The notes under the pieces: generated by a model
What the model saw: the letters and a program-made list of their open reading frames with translations, nothing else
Database searches by the model: none
What the model was told of the DNA's origin: nothing
NCBI GenBank assembly: GCA_020437875.1
Contig: JAGQVR010000091.1
Coordinates: 1 to 10,383, forward strand
DNA from: Flavobacteriales bacterium
GTDB taxonomy: Bacteria > Bacteroidota > Bacteroidia > Flavobacteriales_F > PHOS-HE28
Reading direction: 5' to 3'
DNA length: 10,383 bases
Translations under genes and position numbers: made by a program
In this document: positions 5,973 through 10,383 of the stretch, piece after piece
How the letters are laid out: every line of letters begins with the position of its first letter
How positions within the stretch are numbered: the stretch's first letter is position 1

Positions 5973-6120
5973 CATCATTCCATCGATGAAATTACGAACA
6001 ACCGACCGCTCCTGTCCATGCCCGGCCGGGCTTTGACCACCAACACCCGGGCGGTCCAGATGCGGTCGGCGGTGGAAGGACCGAGCGTCGTTCCCCGGAT
6101 GGGTAAGTAGTTGATCCACC

Positions 6121-6128
6121 TAACTTGC
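6121..6128 (+). promoter_or_regulatory. Candidate -7 box of the M16 peptidase operon
   Basis: TAACTTGC matches the TAnnTT part of the Bacteroidota -7 box but not the final TG. It ends 27 nt before the ATG at 6156, so it would give a leader of about 20 nt. The supporting evidence is its position in the correct gap and its resemblance to the other TAACTT boxes in this window. Confidence 0.35.
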
Positions 6129-6155
6129 CGCCTCCCGGATCGTCCGGACCTTCCG

Positions 6156-7472
6156 ATGAGACCGACGCACCTCGCCCTGTTCACCACCATGCTCGCTGCA
6201 CCAGCCGTCGCCCAGAAACGGGCGATCACCTACTCCGAGTTCGATCTGCCCAATGGCCTGCACGTCATCCTGCACGAGGACCATTCGACACCCATCGTGG
6301 CGGTGAGCGTGATGTACCACGTGGGCAGCAAGAACGAGACACCCGACCGCCGTGGCTTCGCGCATTTCTTCGAACACCTGCTCTTCGAGGGTTCGGCGAA
6401 CATCAAGCGTGGCGAGTTCAGCAAGTTCGTGGAGAACGCCGGCGGGGTCCTCAACGCGAACACCAACGGTGATCGTACCTACTACTACGAGGTGCTCCCG
6501 AGCAACGAGCTTGAACTTGGTCTCTGGCTCGAGAGCGAGCGCATGTTGCACGCCAAGGTGGACCAGGTGGGCGTCGACACCCAGCGCGAGGTGGTGAAGG
6601 AGGAGCGTCGCCAGCGCTACGAGAACCAGCCGTACGGCACCATCACGGTAGAGGTCCTGAAGCGGGCCTTCACCCAGCATCCCTACCAATGGCCGACCAT
6701 CGGCTTCATGGAGGACCTGAACGCCGCATCGGAAGCGGATTACCAGGAGTTCTACAAGCGCTATTACGTGCCGAACAACGCCACCCTCGTCGTGGCCGGT
6801 GACATCTCCCCGGAGCGTGCCCGTTCGTTGGTCGAGACCTACTTCGGCAAGATCCCTCAAGGTGAGGCGGTGAAACAACCCGGCATCGTGGAACCACCGC
6901 TCGGCCGGGAGGTGCGCGATGTGGTGTACGACCGGATCCAACTGCCGGCCGTGATCATGGGCTATCGCATCCCGGCCAACGGCACTCCGGACTTCTATGC
7001 GGTGGAGATGCTGAACCGGGTGCTGAGCGGTGGCAACAGCGCCCGCATGAACACGGCCTTGAAGGACCGCCTGCAGGTGGCCTTGTACTGCGGTGCCTTC
7101 AACTTCCCCTTCGAACAGCCCGGTATCGCCATGCTCTTCGCCATCGCCAACGGCAAGACATCGGCGGAGGACCTGGAAGCGGCCATGCAGCACGAGATCG
7201 ATGCCCTGGCCACCACACCGATCAGCGAGGAGGAACTTGCACGCTTGAAGGCCCAATTGGAAACGGAATCCGTCACCGACAACAGCCGTGTGGCCGGCAT
7301 CGCACACAACCTCGCCAACGCTCATGTCCTGCTGGGCAGCACGGAACTGATCAACACCGAGATCGACCGCTACCTCAAGCTCACGCCCGAGGACCTGCAG
7401 CGCGCGGCGAAGACCTATTTCGTGAACGCCAACCGCGTGGTCCTGCATTATCTGCCCACCCCGTCCAACTGA
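6156..7472 (+). CDS. M16-family zinc metallopeptidase, catalytic subunit
   Basis: The protein has 438 residues. A signal peptide (1-20, ending AVAQ) directs export. The inverted zinc motif HxxEH is intact as HFFEH (70-74), with the third ligand Glu about 75 residues later in REVVKEERR (E149 or E150). The family segment NANTNGDRTYYYE (100-112) and a mid-domain boundary near 240-250 are present. The second half-domain includes SGGNSARMNTALKDRL (291-306) and Tyr311, the usual Arg/Tyr substrate-binding region. The size matches single-unit M16B peptidases, which work as dimers of an active and an inactive chain. The next gene, 2 nt downstream, encodes such an inactive partner. The role is probably cleavage of peptides in the periplasm. 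I chose the ATG at 6156 because it opens the signal peptide; an in-frame TTG at 6111 would place a non-hydrophobic extension before it. Confidence 0.94.
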   Translation: MRPTHLALFTTMLAAPAVAQKRAITYSEFDLPNGLHVILHEDHSTPIVAVSVMYHVGSKNETPDRRGFAHFFEHLLFEGSANIKRGEFSKFVENAGGVLNANTNGDRTYYYEVLPSNELELGLWLESERMLHAKVDQVGVDTQREVVKEERRQRYENQPYGTITVEVLKRAFTQHPYQWPTIGFMEDLNAASEADYQEFYKRYYVPNNATLVVAGDISPERARSLVETYFGKIPQGEAVKQPGIVEPPLGREVRDVVYDRIQLPAVIMGYRIPANGTPDFYAVEMLNRVLSGGNSARMNTALKDRLQVALYCGAFNFPFEQPGIAMLFAIANGKTSAEDLEAAMQHEIDALATTPISEEELARLKAQLETESVTDNSRVAGIAHNLANAHVLLGSTELINTEIDRYLKLTPEDLQRAAKTYFVNANRVVLHYLPTPSN

Positions 7473-7474
7473 CC

Positions 7475-9718
7475 ATGGCGCGCAGCACCTCCGTCCGGCC
7501 CCGTACGTCCCTGCATGCCGCCTTCCTCAGTGGCGCGTTGCTCCTTCCAGCACTCATGACCGCACAGCTCGATCGCAGCCATCCACCGGTGTCCGGACCC
7601 GCACCAGACGTGCATATCGGACAGCACAGCATTTCCGAACTGCCCAACGGCATGCACCTGATCGTGGTGGAGGATCACAAGCTCCCCCTTGTCAGTGTGC
7701 AGGTCCGCTTTGACATCACACCCGTCCACCAGGGCGACAAGGCCGGTTACGTGGACCTCTTCGGTGAATTGCTGACGGCCGGTGCGGGCAAGCGCTCCAA
7801 GGCGGAGATCGACAAGTCCGTGGATGCCATCGGGGCCACGCTCTACACGAGCGGCGACGGCCTGTTCGCCAGCGCCCTCAAGAAGAACCTCGAACCCTTG
7901 ATGGCGGTGGTGGAGGATGTGGTCACCAAGCCCACCTTCCCGGAGGAGGAGGTGAAGAGCGCCCTGCTTCGTGCCCAGTCCGCCGTGCAGCAGCGCAGCG
8001 AGGACCCGGACGGTATCGCCGAGGCGGTCGGCAAGCTCGTGACATTCGGCAGTGGTCATCCCTATGGCGAGATGACCACCGGGCGCACCCTCGGTCGCAT
8101 CGATCGGTCGAACCTGGAGGCCTATCATCGCCGCTTCTTCCGACCGGACAACTGCTATCTCGTCTTCGTGGGCGACATCACAGAGAAGGAGGCGAAGGCG
8201 TTCGCCAAGGATCATTTCGGTAAGTGGAAGAAGCGTGATACGCCCATCACGAAGGATGAGTACGGACGTGAGGTGGTCGAAGGCCTCGGCTTCGTGGTGC
8301 CCATGGGCAAGCCCTCGGTGCCGGGCAAGGTGCGGAACGTGTATGTGGTGAACAGGCCCGGCGCGGCACAATCCGTGATCCGCGTCTCCTTTCCACTGCC
8401 CCTCCAACCACGTGACCTTCGGGCCCAGCAGGCCCAGGTGATGAACACCATCCTCGGTGGCGGCATCTTCAACGCCCGGTTGATGCAGAACCTGCGGGAG
8501 AAGAACGGATACACCTATGGCTGCTACTCCAGCCTGGACGTGGACCGCTTCAACAGTTCACTGGTCATCACCACGAGCGTGCGGACCGAGGTGACCAAGG
8601 GTGCCGTCGCCGAGATCCTCCTGGAGATGGAGCGCATGCGCAACGAGCCGGTGACGAAGGAGGAGCTGATCCTGGCGAAGCGCAGCATGATGGGGGCCTT
8701 CGGTCGCAGCCTTGAGGATCCGCGCACCGTGGCCCGTTTCGCGCTGAACACGCGCCTGAACGACCTGCCCGCCGATCATTACGAGACCTACCTGAAGCGG
8801 CTCGATGCCATCACCGCCGAGCAGGTGCAGGAAGCAGCGACGGCCTTCCTCCATCCGAACGAGGCCAACATCCTCGTTGTCGGGGACCTGGACCAGGTGA
8901 AGTCCGGCCTTGAACCTTTTTCCACGAACAAGGAACAACCCATCATCCGCCTGACCGAGGATGGAGAACGCTGGAAGGAGGAGCTGAAGCCCGTGACCGA
9001 CCGCACCGCGGAACAGGTCATCGAGACCTACATCTACACCGTTGGTGGTCGTGACGCCATCGCCAAGTTGCGCGACCTGCAGGTCGTGCGCAAGGAGACC
9101 GGCGATGGTCCGCAAGTGGACCAGACCGAATGGTTCTCCGGGGAGCGCTATCGGATCCAGCGGAAGGAGGGGCCTTCCGTGATCGAGGAGATCATCTACA
9201 ACGGCGAGCGTGCGTTGATCACAGGTGACGGAGGGTCCGGTGAGCTCACGGATGCCGGTCTGGAGATGGTGCAGCGCCAGAGCCGACCGGTGCCCGAGGT
9301 GGGCTTCGGGAAGCTGCTGTCCGGCTCTCGCATCCTCGGCAGCCTCACCGAAGGTGACCGGGAGGTGTACAAGCTCCAGTTGACCCTGCACTCCGGCAAC
9401 AGCCTCGTCCAGTTCTACGACAAGGCATCGGGGCTGAAGTTGCGCGAGGTGGAGAGCCAGTACTTCGACGGCAGGATGAACGACCGCACCATGGTCTTCA
9501 GCGACTGGCGTGTGGTGGGGGGCGTGCAGCTCCCGCATCGGATCCAGGAGAGCGGCGGCATCCGTGGAGAACGGGTGTCGGAGGTCAGCAGTGTCCGCAT
9601 CAACCCCGAGGTGCCCAAGGGCTTCTTCGATGTGGTGATCCCGGAGATGCCGGAGGAGACGGTGCCACCCGAGATGCTTCCGCCGGAGTACACGCCGCGG
9701 GAGAAGGAGGAGGATTGA
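7475..9718 (+). CDS. M16-family non-catalytic partner with extra C-terminal (LolA-like?) domain
   Basis: The protein has 747 residues. A signal peptide covers about 1-31 (AAFLSGALLLPALMTAQ). An M16 pair of half-domains spans about 45-480: LPNGMHLIVVEDHKLPLVSV at the start, FFRPDNCYLVFVGDIT (221-236) near mid-domain, and NARLMQNLREKNGYTYG (333-349) in the second half. The site that should be HxxEH reads DLFGE (94-98), so all zinc ligands are lost. This is normal for the inactive chain of M16B heterodimers. About 230 further residues (500-730) are predicted as beta-rich, with FDV/DWRVVGGVQLPHRI-type segments that resemble LolA/LppX-like lipoprotein-carrier folds; this last call is only by eye. 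The tail is Pro/Glu-rich. The start lies 2 nt after the active subunit's stop, so coupled expression is likely. No terminator is evident after it. Confidence 0.9.
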   Translation: MARSTSVRPRTSLHAAFLSGALLLPALMTAQLDRSHPPVSGPAPDVHIGQHSISELPNGMHLIVVEDHKLPLVSVQVRFDITPVHQGDKAGYVDLFGELLTAGAGKRSKAEIDKSVDAIGATLYTSGDGLFASALKKNLEPLMAVVEDVVTKPTFPEEEVKSALLRAQSAVQQRSEDPDGIAEAVGKLVTFGSGHPYGEMTTGRTLGRIDRSNLEAYHRRFFRPDNCYLVFVGDITEKEAKAFAKDHFGKWKKRDTPITKDEYGREVVEGLGFVVPMGKPSVPGKVRNVYVVNRPGAAQSVIRVSFPLPLQPRDLRAQQAQVMNTILGGGIFNARLMQNLREKNGYTYGCYSSLDVDRFNSSLVITTSVRTEVTKGAVAEILLEMERMRNEPVTKEELILAKRSMMGAFGRSLEDPRTVARFALNTRLNDLPADHYETYLKRLDAITAEQVQEAATAFLHPNEANILVVGDLDQVKSGLEPFSTNKEQPIIRLTEDGERWKEELKPVTDRTAEQVIETYIYTVGGRDAIAKLRDLQVVRKETGDGPQVDQTEWFSGERYRIQRKEGPSVIEEIIYNGERALITGDGGSGELTDAGLEMVQRQSRPVPEVGFGKLLSGSRILGSLTEGDREVYKLQLTLHSGNSLVQFYDKASGLKLREVESQYFDGRMNDRTMVFSDWRVVGGVQLPHRIQESGGIRGERVSEVSSVRINPEVPKGFFDVVIPEMPEETVPPEMLPPEYTPREKEED

Positions 9719-9840
9719 CCTATCGGTGCATTGACCGAATGGCTGCGTGCATCGACCGGTAAGTAGGCTGATCGCTCGGGCTCATCAGGAACCGGCCGGG
9801 TCCCAATGCTCACCAGAAGACGCTGGAACCTGGTGCTCAC
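9719..9840. other. Convergent intergenic gap with short repeats and no clear terminator
   Basis: The 122 bp between the M16 partner gene and the convergent TPR gene hold a near-identical direct repeat (TGCATTGACCG at 9727-9737, TGCATCGACCG at 9748-9758). They also hold weak hairpins: TCGGT/ACCGA at 9723-9738, and CACCAG/CTGGTG at 9811-9835. None has a T run on either strand, so no intrinsic terminator is called. Confidence 0.5.
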
Positions 9841-10383
9841 CTACCTGCAATGCAGGCCCATCTCCTTATCCACCGCATCCCCGTATCCTTCTCGGAAGCC
9901 GCGTGCCAGGGCGAGCTGCCAGCTGCTGCACGCCTCGGGTGATCGTCCCAGTCCCTGCAGCACGATCCCCTGGTTGTAATAAGCGTATGCATTGCTCGGA
10001 TCCATATCGATGGAACGTTGGATCGAGGCCAGCGCGGCGGCATCATCGCCCTTCAGGTGATAGGCCCAGCCGAGGTTGTTGTGCGCATAGGCGAAGTCGA
10101 CATTGATCTCCAGCGATTCCTGCATGTCACTGATCGCCATGTCGTACCGACCCGCCAGAAGGTGGGCATAGCCACGGTTGTGGATGGCCATCGCATCGTT
10201 CGGGTCCAGCGCTACCAAACGGTCGAAATAGTGGATGGCGGAATCGGGCTCCGAACTGGCCAGCAGCTGGTTGCCGATCGTGGCGAGGACGGCCGGATTG
10301 TCCGGACTGCGCTCCAGGCTCGCGGCAAGGTCCAGGCGTGCAAGGGAGTCCTGCTCATGGGTGCGTAGGCCCGATCGGGCGCT
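9841..10383 (-). CDS. TPR-repeat protein, C-terminal part (5' end outside window)
   Basis: The frame is open from the right edge to TAG at 9843-9841 and gives 180 visible residues. Four tandem 34-residue tetratricopeptide repeats are visible at about 28-61, 62-95, 96-129 and 130-163. They show the usual pattern: DPNDAMAIHNRGYAHLLAG, AYAHNNLGWAYHLKGD and NAYAYYNQGIVLQGLGR, each followed by an A-x-x-x-x-x-x-A-L/I helix. TPRs are protein-binding scaffolds; no enzyme domain is visible. The chain ends soon after the last repeat, in MGLHCR. The N-terminus, and so whether there is a signal peptide or lipobox, lies beyond the window. A TTG at 10218 could be taken as a start, but the TPR pattern continues through it, so the true start is further right. 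It is convergent with the M16 operon and not obviously linked to it. Confidence 0.88.
   Translation of the reverse strand, partial: SARSGLRTHEQDSLARLDLAASLERSPDNPAVLATIGNQLLASSEPDSAIHYFDRLVALDPNDAMAIHNRGYAHLLAGRYDMAISDMQESLEINVDFAYAHNNLGWAYHLKGDDAAALASIQRSIDMDPSNAYAYYNQGIVLQGLGRSPEACSSWQLALARGFREGYGDAVDKEMGLHCR

Larger units (their letters stand above)
5918..6155. other. Divergent intergenic region between malate synthase and M16 genes
   Basis: These 238 bp separate two divergent starts and should hold both promoters. Towards the malate synthase, TAATTTCA (5994-5987, minus strand) and TGGGTTTG (5974-5967, minus strand) are weak -7 candidates; the stretch 5984-6002 is the most AT-rich here. 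Overlapping inverted repeats lie at 5950-5972. The short frames in the region have no recognisable protein content, and no RNA gene is recognised. Confidence 0.5.

Noticed and set aside
5918..5976. Upstream continuation of the malate synthase frame, reading WFRNIAPPNP before the GTG
   Set aside because: It reads plausibly as protein, but there is no ATG, GTG or TTG in frame between the upstream TGA (about 5976) and the GTG at 5917, and the N-terminus already aligns with the family from there.
5880..6119. Short frames on both strands in the malate synthase/M16 gap
   Set aside because: There is no conserved motif or signal peptide, and they overlap the expected promoters and gene starts.
6120..7448. 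442-codon minus-strand frame opposite the M16 catalytic gene
   Set aside because: It mirrors the plus-strand gene almost exactly, has no recognisable motif, and the plus frame has a signal peptide and an intact zinc site.
7448..9538. Two long minus-strand frames opposite the second M16 gene
   Set aside because: Their translations are rich in His, Gly and Leu without domain patterns, and the opposite strand carries a full M16 protein.
6102..9766. GGTAAGTAG present just before (6102-6110) and just after (9758-9766) the M16 gene pair
   Set aside because: Flanking repeats could mark an inserted unit, but a shared 9-mer is expected many times by chance in 10 kb, the surrounding bases do not align well, and base composition does not change across the boundary.
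1..10383. Defence system, CRISPR array, biosynthetic cluster, transposon, tRNA or rRNA
   Set aside because: I looked on both strands and found no spaced repeats, transposase, toxin-antitoxin pair, synthase modules or structured RNA gene.

Overview
The window looks like ordinary chromosome from a GC-rich member of the Bacteroidota, probably a high-GC Flavobacteriales-type lineage. This is inference, and no genus can be named from sequence alone. The clues are Bacteroidota-type -7 boxes (TAnnTTTG and near variants), the lack of clear Shine-Dalgarno sequences before starts, signal peptides ending in Ala-Gln, and the gene families: tandem TPM proteins, an FKBP lipoprotein and a paired M16 peptidase operon. 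Coding density is high. I see no rRNA, tRNA, CRISPR array, transposase, phage module, defence island or biosynthetic cluster.

Layout. (1) Positions 1-1822, + strand: the end of one TPM-domain protein, overlapping (ATGA) a second, membrane-anchored TPM protein with a glycine-rich tail. A TerB-plus-J-domain (DjlA-like) protein follows after 6 nt. This looks like one envelope-associated transcription unit. (2) 1823-2428, - strand: a small outer-membrane beta-barrel protein. Its stop codon abuts the stop of the TerB/J gene with no gap (TGATCA). (3) 2483-3301, + strand: a membrane-anchored BEM46-like alpha/beta hydrolase, divergent from the barrel gene across only 54 bp, with a perfect -7 box 5 nt before its ATG. 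(4) 3346-4047, + strand: an FKBP-type prolyl isomerase lipoprotein, ended by a strong intrinsic terminator. (5) 4101-5917, - strand: a divergent malate synthase, then a small DUF551 protein. (6) 6156-9718, + strand: two M16 peptidase-family genes 2 nt apart. The first has the intact zinc site. The second has lost it and carries an extra C-terminal domain that looks LolA-like. (7) 9841 to the right edge, - strand: the C-terminal part of a TPR protein.

Most of the products (TPM2, barrel, FKBP, both M16 proteins) carry export signals, so the region is weighted towards envelope and periplasmic quality control. The malate synthase is the metabolic exception.

I did not find a clear new multi-gene system. 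The observations most worth following are: the malate synthase, whose fold signature is clear but where several active-site motifs are replaced; promoter boxes placed so close to start codons that at least two genes are predicted to be leaderless; and the catalytic/non-catalytic M16 pair with a fused extra domain.
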